Positions 25,720 to 35,096 are shown, numbered from the stretch's first letter. The stretch is 64,000 nt of DNA from Alkalicoccus daliensis (GCF_900103955.1 NZ_FNIL01000005.1:155100-219099), one strand, 5' to 3'. Notes: generated by a model not told the origin, from the sequence alone. A program made the numbers and translations.

Positions 25720-26445
25720 TTATAATTCGAGTTTTGCCCGCAGCGGCTTTACATAATTTCTGCTGACCGGAATTTTTTCATTCACATTTGCAAGGGAAAG
25801 CTGATAAGCGCCATTAAACCAGGGGGTCATTTCTTCTACTCTTCCCAGATTTACAAGGTAGCCCTTATGCGGCCGGAAAAAAGAATGAGAAGATAGTTTT
25901 CCTTCCATTTCTTTTAATGTCAGCTTTGTCAGGTAGGTGTTTCCTCTGCTTTCCACCTTGGTAACAGGCCCGTCTCTATAAATATAATCAATTTCCTGCG
26001 GTGCGAGGTAAAAAATAGAATCGTTCTGCTGCACTGCGAGTTTTCCTGTGCGTGCCGGAGAAGCTTCCGGTTTTTCAGCAGCGGCATTACTGCGCAGCCG
26101 GGCTACTGCTTCTTCCACTTTATCCTCTTCAAAAGGTTTTAATATATAATCAAGTGCCTGTACCCGAAAAGCACTGACTGCATAGTCAGGATGCGCAGTA
26201 GCAAAAATAACGTGTGGTACGTTTTTTAATTTTTGGATGGAAGCAGCGAGTTCCACCCCGTTTTTTCCTCCCATATCAATATCAAGAAAAAGAGCATCCG
26301 GCTCAAGATCAAGAATTTTAATGAAAGCATCTTCTGCTGAGCCGGCTTCCCCGATGATTTCTATATCTTCGTATATAGATAGCAGGTGCCGTAATTCATC
26401 CCTGCTGAAGGGTTCGTCATCTATAAGTAATACACGGATTGTCAT
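25720..26445 (-). CDS. LytTR-family response regulator
   Basis: A 241-residue regulator. The receiver domain (1-120) has the acidic pocket VLLIDDEPFSRDE, phosphoacceptor Asp in ALFLDIDMGGKNGVELA and Lys in YILKPFEEDKVEE. The C-terminal LytTR DNA-binding domain (about 140-241) has VESRGNTYLTKLTLKEMEGKL, FFRPHKGYLVNLGRVEEM and IPVSRNYVKPLRAKL. It overlaps the sensor gene by 4 bp (ATGA), so the two are translationally coupled. Next to cstA this looks like a pyruvate-responsive pair of the LytST/BtsSR/YpdAB type; the signal is inferred. Confidence 0.9.
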   Translation of the reverse strand: MTIRVLLIDDEPFSRDELRHLLSIYEDIEIIGEAGSAEDAFIKILDLEPDALFLDIDMGGKNGVELAASIQKLKNVPHVIFATAHPDYAVSAFRVQALDYILKPFEEDKVEEAVARLRSNAAAEKPEASPARTGKLAVQQNDSIFYLAPQEIDYIYRDGPVTKVESRGNTYLTKLTLKEMEGKLSSHSFFRPHKGYLVNLGRVEEMTPWFNGAYQLSLANVNEKIPVSRNYVKPLRAKLEL

Positions 26446-28196
26446 CCTGCTTCCTCCTTTTCCTGCACATCAAGTGCAAATTCAATCGAAGTTCCCTTTC
26501 CTGCAGCACTGCTGATCTTCAGTCCTGCTGCAGAAGACATCATTTCAACCAGCCTGCGGTGTACATTATAAACGCCAATACCAGTGCCCTCTTCTGAAGA
26601 TACAGGAGCCTTTGTCAGTGCAGCAAGTCTTGCACGGGAAATCCCCTGGCCATTGTCTGTAATAGAGAGGACAGGAACAGCATGTTTCATTTGAATTCGA
26701 ATTTGAATAACCAAAGGTTCCTCTCCTGGCTTTCTTCCATGCTTTACTGCATTTTCAACTAACGGCTGCAGCGTCATAGTAGGCAGTTCATACTGCATCG
26801 CAGCTTCATCCAAGTCCCATACTACCTCCATCGCCCCATCAAAACGGGCGGATTGAATATCGAGATATGCACGGATCTGTTTCACTTCTTCTGCAATAGT
26901 TGCTTTCGCCTTCGTAGTCCCTGCCAGATTCTGTCTGAAAAAGCTGGAAAGAGAAAGTAAAAGCTTCCGGGCGCGTTCCGGATCGGTACGTATCATAGAA
27001 ACGATAATATTCATTGTATTAAACAGGAAATGAGGGCTTACCTGCGCCTGCAGTGCTTTAATTTCCGTTTCCCGGGCAAGCTTTTCCAACTCTGCGACCT
27101 GGGCGAGTTCCAGCTGGTTGCTGAGAATTTTCGTTGTACCGGTAATCAATGTACGCTCCAGGGAAGTAATTTCTTTTTCCGCACGAAAATAGAACTTCAG
27201 TGTTCCTACGATTTGTTCATTCTGCTTCAGGGGCACAATCATTGCGGCTTTTATATCGGAAGGGAGCTGTTCGTCTGCTGAGAAGGAAGCTGCATCCCCA
27301 ATAAAAGTGTTTCCAGTAGCAAGGACCTGCTTAGTTACCTCTGTACGGATAGGCCCTCCTTCTTTATAAAGGTCCGCCCCAACGCCCTGGTAGCTGAGAA
27401 TGGTATCGCGGTTCGTCATAGATACTGCTGCAGCACTTACTTCCTGCAGCAGGATTTCACAGGTGCGCTCTGCAGATTTTACAGACAGCCCCTGACGCAT
27501 ATAAGTAAGTGTTCGATCTGCAATATTCAGCGCTCTGCCGGATTGTACGGCAGCCATTTTTTCTTCTTCTTTTAGTACGTTCCGAATGATCAGAATAAAT
27601 ACAGCTGCGCCCAGGCCGTTTGCAAAAATCATGGGAAGTCCGATGAGCTCGACAAGTGTCCATGCCTGCTCATAAGGCCGGGCAGCTACAAGAATCAGCC
27701 CCATCTGCATTGTTTCACTCAGTGCCCCGACAGCAAAAGTAATCGGCAGGGAAAGCTGACCGCCTTTTTTCGCATACCGCTGCAGCAGTCCGGCCATTAA
27801 GCCGGCAAGTATCGTGGAAATTCCGCAGGCCACTCCCGTAAAACCTCCGAGAAGAAGACGGTGTCCGCCGGCAATCACTCCGGCGCCCAACCCGACTTTC
27901 CATCCACCAAGAAGTCCGGCAACTACCACACCGATAACACGGGCATTCGCAATTGCTTCTTCCTCTCCGAGTGCAGAGACCCATCGGATATAAGTAGTTT
28001 CTCCGGTAGAAACAATCACGCCTGTATATGTACCAATAATTCCGAAGAAACCAAATAATAACGCAGCACTTAAACGCTGGAAAAAAGTCACGTCATGGTT
28101 ATCAATCAGTCTGCGGACAAAAGGAATTCTTGTCATAAGAAAAGCGACCATTACGATAATTCCCAATCTTTCCAGCATGATAACGAATAACTCCAT
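26442..28196 (-). CDS. LytS-type sensor histidine kinase
   Basis: A 584-residue membrane sensor. The N-terminal 5TM-Lyt domain (about 1-200) contains GFFGIIGTYTGVIV, NARVIGVVVAGLLGGWKVGLG and HRLLLGGFTGVACGISTI. A GAF domain follows (about 230-360), then the kinase: HFLFNTMNIIVSMIRTDPE carries the phosphoacceptor His, VENAVKHG is the N box, and ITDNGQGI and GTGIGVYNVHRRL are the ATP-lid glycine motifs. The architecture is that of LytS, BtsS and YpdA. The downstream regulator overlaps it by 4 bp. AGGAGGA precedes the ATG. Confidence 0.9.
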   Translation of the reverse strand: MELFVIMLERLGIIVMVAFLMTRIPFVRRLIDNHDVTFFQRLSAALLFGFFGIIGTYTGVIVSTGETTYIRWVSALGEEEAIANARVIGVVVAGLLGGWKVGLGAGVIAGGHRLLLGGFTGVACGISTILAGLMAGLLQRYAKKGGQLSLPITFAVGALSETMQMGLILVAARPYEQAWTLVELIGLPMIFANGLGAAVFILIIRNVLKEEEKMAAVQSGRALNIADRTLTYMRQGLSVKSAERTCEILLQEVSAAAVSMTNRDTILSYQGVGADLYKEGGPIRTEVTKQVLATGNTFIGDAASFSADEQLPSDIKAAMIVPLKQNEQIVGTLKFYFRAEKEITSLERTLITGTTKILSNQLELAQVAELEKLARETEIKALQAQVSPHFLFNTMNIIVSMIRTDPERARKLLLSLSSFFRQNLAGTTKAKATIAEEVKQIRAYLDIQSARFDGAMEVVWDLDEAAMQYELPTMTLQPLVENAVKHGRKPGEEPLVIQIRIQMKHAVPVLSITDNGQGISRARLAALTKAPVSSEEGTGIGVYNVHRRLVEMMSSAAGLKISSAAGKGTSIEFALDVQEKEEAG

Positions 28197-28676
28197 CGGA
28201 TTTCCTCCTCCTAAAATAAAGCAGCAGCTAAATGAAAACGTGAAATCTTCAGCATAAAGCAGGCAGGTGCAATATGCCCGCAGGAATCTGCTTTGAAATT
28301 ATCTCAGGGACTTCTATTGTTCAGGACACATAATTTCATAGACTTTGGTTTCAGTATATCTTAGATAGAGAAAGAAGAAACCTTTATTTTCACCTATTTA
28401 CCGTCATTTATGATTATCTTAAGGTTCGCTTGGAAGGACCAGGAAATAGGGCGGGCACTCTCAGCACGCAGGGTCAGTTTAAACTACCGGGTAATCGCAG
28501 GGAAAGAAAAGTGCTGCCACCATAAGATAACAGGGAATAAAAGAAAATACCTATGGAAAGACCATAAAAAACGGGTATTTCTCATAAAATAACACAAACA
28601 GTTAGCTTGAAACAAAGCAGTATTTCTGTGAATAATAGAAGATAGAACTACATGACGTAAGGAGGCAGGACAGAAG
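28197..28676. other. Divergent intergenic region, lytS-like / SRPBCC
   Basis: 480 bp that must hold promoters for both divergent genes. Inverted repeat AAATACC/GGGTATTT near 28543-28582 encloses ATGGAAAGACCAT, without a clear T run. A 60-residue frame at 28410-28592 has no ribosome binding site and is not annotated. Confidence 0.4.
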
Positions 28677-29123
28677 ATGGAATGGAGAGAAGAAACACTG
28701 ATTCCTACTCATATTGAAGTAGTGTGGGAGGTATTCCAGGATAAAAATTCAGCGAAACTGGACCCGTCTGTAACTGCGCATACGCTGATAGAAGGGAAAG
28801 AAGATTCCATCGGTGCCAAGCACGTGCAGACTTACGTGGAAGGAAAGAAAAAAATCACCGCTGTGGTAGAAACAGTTTTATATAAAGATGAACCAAATCG
28901 AAAAATAAAAGAAATCATTTATAAAGAAGAGCATGCCTTTTCTACAAAACTCCGCTTTGAGTTAATTAAATTAAACGAAAATGAAACACAGCTTATTTTT
29001 GAAGGGAATAAGGAACCTGTAAATTTAAAGGGAAAGCTGAAGATGAAATTTACCGCCAGGAGAGAAAGTGACCGCTCCATTCAGCACGTAGTGCAATGCA
29101 TCCGCAGAGCGGCCGGGGCTTAA
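28677..29123 (+). CDS. SRPBCC (START-like) domain protein
   Basis: A 148-residue single-domain protein with the helix-grip ligand-binding fold. Features are the opening IPTHIEVVWEVFQDKNSAKLDPSV, a central beta-rich stretch (VQTYVEGKKKITAVVETVLY), and a long amphipathic C-terminal helix (ESDRSIQHVVQCIRRAAGA). Proteins of this kind bind small hydrophobic molecules or act as AHSA1-like factors; the ligand is unknown. GGAGGC lies upstream of the ATG. Single-gene unit. Confidence 0.7.
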   Translation: MEWREETLIPTHIEVVWEVFQDKNSAKLDPSVTAHTLIEGKEDSIGAKHVQTYVEGKKKITAVVETVLYKDEPNRKIKEIIYKEEHAFSTKLRFELIKLNENETQLIFEGNKEPVNLKGKLKMKFTARRESDRSIQHVVQCIRRAAGA

Positions 29124-29142
29124 AAAGAGAAGGATATAATAA

Positions 29143-29175
29143 AAGCGCGGTAAAGGATGCTTCTTTACCGCGCTT
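29143..29175. terminator. Bidirectional intrinsic terminator
   Basis: Arms AAGCGCGGTAAAG and CTTTACCGCGCTT around GATGCTT, between two convergent genes. The stem resembles the hairpin upstream of ectA (17929) in the GCGGTAAA part. Confidence 0.82.
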
Positions 29176-29179
29176 ACTG

Positions 29180-29473
29180 CTACTGGAATTTATAGGAGGG
29201 GAGCCCCTGCTTTTCGAACTCGCTCCATAAGAATATTTCCAGCGAGTCCTGCGATTTATCTTGTAATTCAGCCGATTTTTCTTTCGAAAGGATCAGCCGG
29301 TACTTCGCTGCTTCGTCTTCCACCGTAATATAGAAATGTCCCGTAAGAAAAGACTGGCCGGCGTCCACACGGTAATTCCTCGATGACACTTTTCGTTTAA
29401 TGATGCCGGCTGTCGTTTTGAAGAAACTCTCCGGATCTGCTGCTTTACTGTAATAACCAAATGCCAAACTCAT
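29180..29473 (-). CDS. Hypothetical protein, 97 residues
   Basis: Not recognised. MSLAFGYYSKAADPESFFKT begins a soluble protein, with GHFYITVEDEAAKYRLILSKE in the middle. The frame is open to 29590, but AAGGAG lies nine bases before the ATG at 29473 and a terminator hairpin occupies the upstream part, so the shorter start is chosen. It lies downstream of the DUF779 gene on the same strand, but a terminator separates them. Confidence 0.6.
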   Translation of the reverse strand: MSLAFGYYSKAADPESFFKTTAGIIKRKVSSRNYRVDAGQSFLTGHFYITVEDEAAKYRLILSKEKSAELQDKSQDSLEIFLWSEFEKQGLPSYKFQ

Positions 29474-29529
29474 GTGTAAAAACTCCTTCTGATTGAATTC
29501 AACACACATCTCCAATAGAAGAACGAAAA

Positions 29530-29564
29530 AATCCCCTCTTTCCTGAGTCATGAAAGAGGGGATT
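29530..29564 (-). terminator. Intrinsic terminator of the ALDH-DUF779 unit
   Basis: Arms AATCCCCTCTTTC and GAAAGAGGGGATT with T run on the minus strand. It lies 160 bp past the DUF779 stop, with a repeat-like fragment in between. Confidence 0.8.
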
Positions 29565-29589
29565 ACTGTCCGTACGTAATCATTCATCA

Positions 29590-29660
29590 CTCAAAGCGTT
29601 CCGCTTTGCTGGAAGGGGCACCTTGCAGAAGCAGGTTGCCGTGGAGTCATCGAGCCAGTT
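29590..29660. repeat. Small repeat-like fragment
   Basis: GCAGGTTGCCGTGGAGTCATCGAG recalls the TTGCCGTGGA-containing parts of the type B repeats at 4230 and 46385 (shared core TTGCCGTGGA). It lies between the DUF779 gene and its terminator. The similarity is short. Confidence 0.35.
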
Positions 29661-29724
29661 CTCTTTTCCACTCTGGATAAATGTATGTTGTTAGCCTGAT
29701 TATACTTGGAGCTGCTGTATTTGT

Positions 29725-30081
29725 CTACAGCTGAAGTTCTTTTCTTTCTTCGTCACTGAAGACGCGGGAGCGGGTGAAGAAACGTTTTCCTTCAGGCCCT
29801 TCCAGAGAAAACATACCTCCCCGTCCATCGACTACATCAATAATTAACTGGGTATGCTTCCAATATTCATATTGATCCTTTGACATATAAAAAGAAGTTT
29901 CCCCGATATCTCCGAGATGAACATCTGTTTCTCCGATACGAAGCTCCCCGTCGGGATAACACATGGGAGAACTTCCATCACAGCAGCCTCCTGACTGGTG
30001 AAACATAAGCGGTCCGTGCCGTTTTTTTAATTTCTCGATAAGTTCCAGCGCTGCATCTGTCGCCGTGACGCGCTCTGTCAT
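29725..30081 (-). CDS. DUF779 protein, aldehyde dehydrogenase partner
   Basis: A 118-residue protein with GPLMFHQSGGCCDGSSPMCYP near residues 23-43, the cysteine-rich signature of DUF779, and DVVDGRGGMFSLEGPEGKRFFTRSRVF near the end. DUF779 genes commonly sit directly after acetaldehyde-type aldehyde dehydrogenase genes, as here (65-bp gap). The biochemical role is unknown; the cysteines suggest metal or redox chemistry. Confidence 0.85.
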   Translation of the reverse strand: MTERVTATDAALELIEKLKKRHGPLMFHQSGGCCDGSSPMCYPDGELRIGETDVHLGDIGETSFYMSKDQYEYWKHTQLIIDVVDGRGGMFSLEGPEGKRFFTRSRVFSDEERKELQL

Positions 30082-30146
30082 GATAACACTTCCTTTCTAT
30101 AATAAAAATATTTTCAGGAGGAACTGCTGTTTTAAAAGATTTTATT

Positions 30147-31667
30147 TTAGAAAAATCCTTTCGGTTCTTCACTGTAGCTCACAAGCAAATTTTTCGTCTG
30201 CTGGTAATGACTGAGCATCATCAAATGATTCTCTCTGCCGATTCCGGATTTTTTATAGCCGCCGAACGCAGCGTGCGCCGGATAGTCGTGGTAGCAGTTT
30301 GTCCATACGCGCCCGGATTGAATAGCGCGTCCAAAGTGGTAAGCCGTATTAATATTACGTGACCACACTCCTGCGCCGAGACCATATAAAGTGTCGTTTG
30401 CGATTTCCAATGCCTCTTCCTTATCCTTAAAGCTGGTAACTGAAAGAACAGGACCGAAGATTTCCTCCTGGAAAATCCGCATCTTATTGTGACCTTCAAA
30501 AATAGTAGGCTGTACATAGAAACCACCGCTCAGATGACCTTCCAGTTTCGCCTGCTCTCCTCCGCAGAGCACTTTTGCTCCTTCCTGTTTTCCGATATCG
30601 AGATAGGAAAGAATTTTATCAAGCTGTTCTTTGGATGCCTGGGCGCCCATCATCGTATCTGTATCCAGTGGATCTCCTACTTTAATTTTCTTTACCCGCG
30701 CTACTGCTTCCTCCATAAAATCATCATAAATGGACTCCTCAATCAGTGCACGTGATGGACAGGTGCAGACTTCCCCCTGGTTTAATGCAAACATTGCAAA
30801 ACCTTCCAGTGCTTTTTCCAGATATCCGTCCCGTGCCTGCATTACATCTGCAAAGAACAGGTTTGGGGATTTCCCGCCTAGCTCAAGCGTAACTGGAATG
30901 ATATTTTCAGAAGCGTACTGCATGATAAGACGTCCGGTAGTGGTTTCTCCGGTAAACGCGACTTTATTGATCCGCGGATTGGAGGCAAGCGGCTTCCCGG
31001 CTTCTACTCCAAAACCACTGACAATATTAAGCACACCCGGCGGAAGCAGGTCTTCGATCAGTTCTAAGAAAAGAAAGATAGAAGTCGGCGTCTGTTCGGC
31101 CGGTTTCAGGATGACACAGTTCCCTGCAGCGAGTGCAGGAGCAAGCTTCCAGGCTGCCATGAGAATCGGGAAGTTCCAGGGAATAATCTGTCCCACTACG
31201 CCGATCGGTTCATGGAAATGATAGGCGACAGTATCATTATCAATCTGGCTGAGTCCGCCTTCCTGTGCACGGATCGCTCCGGCAAAATAACGGTAATGAT
31301 CAATCGCCAGCGGGATATCTGCTGCGAGCGTTTCACGCACTGCTTTTCCGTTTTCCCATGTTTCTGCGACTGCAAGCATTTCCAGATTAGCTTCCATCCG
31401 GTCGGCAATTTTATTTAAAATATTTGCCCGTTCAGTAACGGAGGTCATACCCCATTCTTTTTTCGCTCCATGCGCTGCGTCGAGTGCCAGTTCAATGTCT
31501 TCTTTCGAAGAGCGGGCCATCTTTGTAAAGGCTTCCCCGGTGACTGAGGTGACATTGTCGAAATACTCTCCATTTACAGGAGCTACATATTCTCCCCCAA
31601 TGTAGTTATCATATTTCTCTTTGAAATGCACGAGACTGTCTTTTGAATTAGGCACAGCATATTTCAT
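30147..31667 (-). CDS. NAD-dependent aldehyde dehydrogenase (acetaldehyde/ExaC type)
   Basis: Oxidises an aldehyde to the acid. The 506-residue protein has [45 protein letters not shown] with the general-base Glu, and the catalytic Cys in [16 protein letters not shown]; the GEVCTCPSR context is typical of the acetaldehyde/chloroacetaldehyde branch (ExaC, AldB). The end, [18 protein letters not shown], is standard. The start at 31667 ([10 protein letters not shown]) replaces a longer frame that runs into the divergent gene's promoter. The DUF779 gene lies downstream. Confidence 0.88.
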   Translation of the reverse strand: MKYAVPNSKDSLVHFKEKYDNYIGGEYVAPVNGEYFDNVTSVTGEAFTKMARSSKEDIELALDAAHGAKKEWGMTSVTERANILNKIADRMEANLEMLAVAETWENGKAVRETLAADIPLAIDHYRYFAGAIRAQEGGLSQIDNDTVAYHFHEPIGVVGQIIPWNFPILMAAWKLAPALAAGNCVILKPAEQTPTSIFLFLELIEDLLPPGVLNIVSGFGVEAGKPLASNPRINKVAFTGETTTGRLIMQYASENIIPVTLELGGKSPNLFFADVMQARDGYLEKALEGFAMFALNQGEVCTCPSRALIEESIYDDFMEEAVARVKKIKVGDPLDTDTMMGAQASKEQLDKILSYLDIGKQEGAKVLCGGEQAKLEGHLSGGFYVQPTIFEGHNKMRIFQEEIFGPVLSVTSFKDKEEALEIANDTLYGLGAGVWSRNINTAYHFGRAIQSGRVWTNCYHDYPAHAAFGGYKKSGIGRENHLMMLSHYQQTKNLLVSYSEEPKGFF

Positions 31668-31821
31668 GTTCCCATCACTCTCCCAATTAAAATTTGTCTG
31701 GATGTTAAAACCTGTAAGCGTTTTCATAATAACACAGATTCTTGAATTTTCAAATAACTTCGTTTTAGTAATTTCGTGGCAGGGAATAATAAAAAGTAAA
31801 CTAGTAAGGGGGGAGATAGAC

Positions 31822-33354
31822 ATGAAAAATCTGCCACCAGAATCAAAATCCTTATGGAGAGAAAAGGCGCCTCAATCTTTCCCGGCGTTAAAAGAAGACA
31901 TTGATACAGAAGTATGTGTAATTGGAGGAGGTATTGTTGGCGTCAGCACAGCATTTATGCTGGCAAGAAGAGGAATCAAAGCTGCTTTAATCGAAGCAGA
32001 CAGAATGGGAGCCGGCACCTCAGGTTATACAACAGCAAAAATTTCCTCCCAGCATGGACTGAAATATTCTTCCTTAATTGACACCTTTGGGGAGCAGGAA
32101 GCCCGTCTTTATTATGATGCGAATGAGGATGCAATTGCCTGGATGGAAAGAATGTGCAAAAAACTCGCAATTGACTGTAATTTTGAGAGACAGGCCTCCT
32201 ATGTTTATGCGGAAACACAGGAAGGTGCAGAAAATATCAATAAGGAAGTGGAAGCTTACAGGAGACTGGAGTTAGATGGCCGGTTATCAGAAGAAACGGA
32301 GCTTCCATTCCCGGTGGAGTCAGCGATTATGATGCATGATCAGGCACAGTTCCATCCGCTGCGGTTTTTATCCAAGCTACTCCGGTATTTGGAAGTGGAG
32401 AATACTCCTGTCTATGAAAATACGAAAGCAGTAGATATTAAACGCGGGAAACGGCCGCAGGTATTGATGGAAAATGGAAATGTCATAACAGCAGACCATG
32501 TGGTAATGGCAACACATTATCCATTTAAAGATCTGCAGGCACTTTTTGCAGCGCGGCTTCATGTGGAAAGGTCATACGCAGTTGCTTTTAGAATAGAAGG
32601 GAAAATACCGCAGGGGATGTATTTAAACGCAGAATCTCCGAAGCGTTCTATCCGCAACGCTGTAGATCCTGACGGAAACAGGCTGCTGCTGATCGGCGGG
32701 GAAGGGCATACGAGCGGCCAGAAAGATGATACGTTGCAAAACTACGAGGCACTCCGTCAATTTGGGCTGGAACATTTCAAGGTAAAAGATATTCCTTACC
32801 GCTGGTCCGCGCAGGATCTTATGACTTTGGACGGCATGCCGTATATAGGACCAGTTACCCCTGGAAAAGAAGATATTTTTACTGCAGCAGGATTTGGAAA
32901 ATGGGGAATGGCGATGGGCGTAGGAGCAGCGACTATCATTGCAGATCATATTTCAGGAAAAAATAATCCTTACACAAAATTGTTTACCCCGTCCAGGTTC
33001 ACTCCTTCCCAGGATATAAAAAATGCTGTCAAAGAAAACATGAGTGTAGCACGGTCATATGTGAAAGGGAAAATGGACCGGAAATCACGCAATAAACTTG
33101 AAGATCTGGCAAATGGGGAAGGAGCAGTAGTAAACTTTGATGGGAACCGTGCAGGAGCATATAAGAACGAACATGGAGAGATTACAATTGTGGATACAAC
33201 ATGCACCCATATGGGATGCGAGTTGTCATGGAACAACGGGGAAACATCCTGGGACTGCCCTTGTCACGGTTCCAGATTTGATGTGGATGGCACCGTGCTG
33301 GAAGGACCGGCAGTAAAGCCTTTAACACAGCTGAAAAAAGAAGAACCTAAATGA
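31822..33354 (+). CDS. FAD-dependent oxidoreductase with C-terminal Rieske domain (YhfW-like)
   Basis: A 510-residue cytoplasmic protein. The N-terminal DAO-type flavin domain opens with [19 protein letters not shown] and has [23 protein letters not shown] before the end of the fold. The C-terminal Rieske domain (about 420-505) has CTHMGC and [19 protein letters not shown], giving Cys-x-His and Cys-x-x-His ligands plus two extra Cys. It resembles B. subtilis YhfW, whose substrate is not known. GGGGGGAG lies 7 bases before the ATG. Divergent from the ALDH gene across 154 bp. Confidence 0.85.
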   Translation: MKNLPPESKSLWREKAPQSFPALKEDIDTEVCVIGGGIVGVSTAFMLARRGIKAALIEADRMGAGTSGYTTAKISSQHGLKYSSLIDTFGEQEARLYYDANEDAIAWMERMCKKLAIDCNFERQASYVYAETQEGAENINKEVEAYRRLELDGRLSEETELPFPVESAIMMHDQAQFHPLRFLSKLLRYLEVENTPVYENTKAVDIKRGKRPQVLMENGNVITADHVVMATHYPFKDLQALFAARLHVERSYAVAFRIEGKIPQGMYLNAESPKRSIRNAVDPDGNRLLLIGGEGHTSGQKDDTLQNYEALRQFGLEHFKVKDIPYRWSAQDLMTLDGMPYIGPVTPGKEDIFTAAGFGKWGMAMGVGAATIIADHISGKNNPYTKLFTPSRFTPSQDIKNAVKENMSVARSYVKGKMDRKSRNKLEDLANGEGAVVNFDGNRAGAYKNEHGEITIVDTTCTHMGCELSWNNGETSWDCPCHGSRFDVDGTVLEGPAVKPLTQLKKEEPK

Positions 33355-33668
33355 CAGCTGCCAATGCAGAAGGAATCTTTTAACGATAGACGATGAAAAC
33401 CACCACTGCTGTAGAATGAAGGCGTGAACTTGGAGGATCCAGCATCGTCTGAGGCCTGGCACGCAGCGGGAGAGAAACCAGTGGAAGATGAGCCCTCGAA
33501 CAGGACTGCGACGAGAGTAAAACAGCTAGGAGAGCTCTCCTGATTTAAGAGAAGAATTTTGTTTGCATGTTAGTGACAAATAAGTAAAAATCTCTGGAGA
33601 AGTTTAACAAAAAAGAAAACTGGAAATAGTACATTTAAGCATAAGAAATCAAAGGAGGACTATAAACT
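33355..33668. other. Intergenic region of unusual composition before the thiamine-binding protein gene
   Basis: The left 190 bases are GC- and purine-rich (GAGGATCC, GGCCTGGCACGCAGCGGGAG, AGCTAGGAGAGCTCTCCTG) unlike the AT-rich right part, with no open frame. I compared it by eye with the TPP, cobalamin and T-box patterns and found no match. It may be a structured RNA or a repeat remnant; undetermined. Confidence 0.35.
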
Positions 33669-33959
33669 ATGGCATTATTAGAAATCAGCGTTGTACCAGT
33701 AGGAACAGGATCTGAAAGCTTCAGCGGAGATGTGGAAAGAGCTGTTTCCGTAATCGAGCAGAATGGTTTGAAGTACCAGGTAACGCCGACTGCTACGATT
33801 ATCGAAGGCGACATTGATAAGCTTTTTGATGTAGCACAGGTAATCCACTTAAATGAAATAAAGAATAACGCGAAACGCGTTGTTACTTCGATAAAAATTG
33901 ATGACCGTACAGATGAGCCGCTTACGCTTGACCGTCAAGTGGACCATGTAGATGAATAA
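33669..33959 (+). CDS. yqgV: MTH1187/YqgV family thiamine-binding protein
   Basis: A 96-residue protein with the ferredoxin-like fold of the MTH1187/YkoF group. ISVVPVGTGSESFSGDVERA, YQVTPTATIIEGDIDKLF and KRVVTSIKIDDRTDEPLTL cover the conserved elements (length about 100 is normal). Members bind thiamine or hydroxymethylpyrimidine-like ligands. AGGAGGAC precedes the ATG. It is monocistronic with its own terminator. Confidence 0.85.
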   Translation: MALLEISVVPVGTGSESFSGDVERAVSVIEQNGLKYQVTPTATIIEGDIDKLFDVAQVIHLNEIKNNAKRVVTSIKIDDRTDEPLTLDRQVDHVDE

Positions 33960-33968
33960 TGCTTAATG

Positions 33969-33999
33969 AAAACTCTGCGCTGAATCAGCGCAGAGTTTT
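33969..33999 (+). terminator. Intrinsic terminator of yqgV
   Basis: AAAACTCTGCGCTG and CAGCGCAGAGTTTT around AAT, then Ts; 10 bp after the stop. Confidence 0.92.
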
Positions 34000-34075
34000 T
34001 AAGTGCTCCATAGCTATTTCAATCAAATGAACATAAAGAACTTTTATTGATTTTTTAAAGAAAGGGCGAGGATGA

Positions 34076-34918
34076 GTGAAGACAAGTGAAAGCAAATATA
34101 CGTTACTGCAAAAAGCAGCAGCCCTGCAGGATAATTTTGTCCATATATTTGGAGAGGATCTTTTTATTCCGGAAGCTACTCCTGTACTCTGGCTGGGGCG
34201 TTCTCAGAAAAAAAGCACTATTACAGTTGGTATAAATCCGTCTCCCCGTGATTTTCTGGATCGGCACGGAAACATTCTTCTGCAGGATAAGCAGCGGTTT
34301 GCTGTGAAGCGGACAGAAGAAACCATGTCAGCTTGGGTAAAGGAAAAATCACACTATCAGCAGATGCTGCAATATTTCGAAGAGTATTTCGAGCGGATGA
34401 CGGTAAACTCCCAGTGGTTTGGAAAACCGGATGGAGGAAAGCTGGAAGGGTTTATGAAGGCATGGGGGCTTTCCTTTTATCGACCGGAAGATAAACTGAT
34501 TCATATGGATTTTCTTCCAGTTGCGACAAAGAGAGCTGCAGGTAAAGTAAAAAGAAAAAACGAAATGATGGAGCATGCTGAAGTTCATGATTTATTTGCT
34601 TTAAGAGTGGAGTATCTGCAGCCGGAAAAAATCATATTTTTAGGGAAAGAATTTTCTTCTTTAGTTACATATAGTCATGGTGATACATGGCGCCGCCTCC
34701 ACGAATATCCATCTGCAGCTTATAAATTCGGTACTTTTCAAGGTATTCCTTCGGTGGTACTTTCCTTTAAGCCGGCAGAACAGTTTTTGGGGCTGGGCGG
34801 AAGAAAAGATAAGCTCGGAAAAAGTCACGGTGCTTATGGCAGGAAGGAGTCTCTTTATGAATTGGCGGAAATCATTTCCCGGGAAATGAGCGCATATTTT
34901 AATACATTTAAAAGCTGA
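34076..34918 (+). CDS. Uncharacterised protein with possible uracil-DNA-glycosylase-like fold
   Basis: A 280-residue soluble protein. ITVGINPSPRDFLD near residue 50 recalls the active-site strand of the uracil-DNA glycosylase superfamily (Gly-x-Asn/Asp-Pro), and HMDFLPVATKR and IIFLGKEFSS would be the following strands; the later LGGRKDKLGKSHGAYGR is not a motif I know. This is weak resemblance only. It starts at GTG with AGGGCGAGG upstream; the overlapping ATG at 34072 gives only five codons. It lies immediately before the lasso cluster but is separated from it by a promoter, and no link between them is shown. Confidence 0.6.
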   Translation: MKTSESKYTLLQKAAALQDNFVHIFGEDLFIPEATPVLWLGRSQKKSTITVGINPSPRDFLDRHGNILLQDKQRFAVKRTEETMSAWVKEKSHYQQMLQYFEEYFERMTVNSQWFGKPDGGKLEGFMKAWGLSFYRPEDKLIHMDFLPVATKRAAGKVKRKNEMMEHAEVHDLFALRVEYLQPEKIIFLGKEFSSLVTYSHGDTWRRLHEYPSAAYKFGTFQGIPSVVLSFKPAEQFLGLGGRKDKLGKSHGAYGRKESLYELAEIISREMSAYFNTFKS

Positions 34919-34984
34919 ATTGTCACCATAAATCATTCACGCAGCGGCAGGATAAAAAAATATAAAAATATTTCCATAAAACGA

Positions 34985-35013
34985 TTGACAGTTCGATATA
35001 ACGGTGATAAATT
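34985..35013 (+). promoter_or_regulatory. Predicted sigma-A promoter of the lasso peptide cluster
   Basis: TTGACA (34985-34990), 17 bp, TAAATT (35008-35013). It would give a leader of about 120 nt before the cyclase gene. Confidence 0.6.
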
Positions 35014-35062
35014 AAGCGTAAGTTGTTCGTTATTAAGAATTATATAAGAGAGTTGTTTCTGT

Positions 35063-35096
35063 GAGCGAACGAGCATTTTCTCGTTGGCTCCCTTTT
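35063..35096 (+). promoter_or_regulatory. Terminator-like hairpin in the lasso operon leader (possible attenuator)
   Basis: GAGCGAACGAG and CTCGTTGGCTC pair around CATTTT with one mismatch, followed by CCTTTTTT. It lies downstream of the predicted promoter and upstream of the cyclase. The upstream GTTCGTTA (35025-35032) can pair with AGCGAAC in the 5' arm and would open the hairpin; GTTCGTTA recurs at 35108-35115. Alternatively it merely ends the transcript of the gene at 34076. Confidence 0.6.

Noticed and set aside
28410..28592. A 60-residue frame upstream of the SRPBCC gene
   Set aside because: No ribosome site and basic, unstructured composition; likely chance.
31667..31823. An extended N-terminus for aldehyde dehydrogenase up to 31823
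   Set aside because: It would overlap the start of the divergent Rieske flavoprotein and has no family similarity; the start at 31667 fits ALDH length.
33355..33668. A TPP riboswitch before the thiamine-binding protein gene
   Set aside because: The conserved CTGAGA and ACCTGATCTGGATAATGCCA-type elements are absent.
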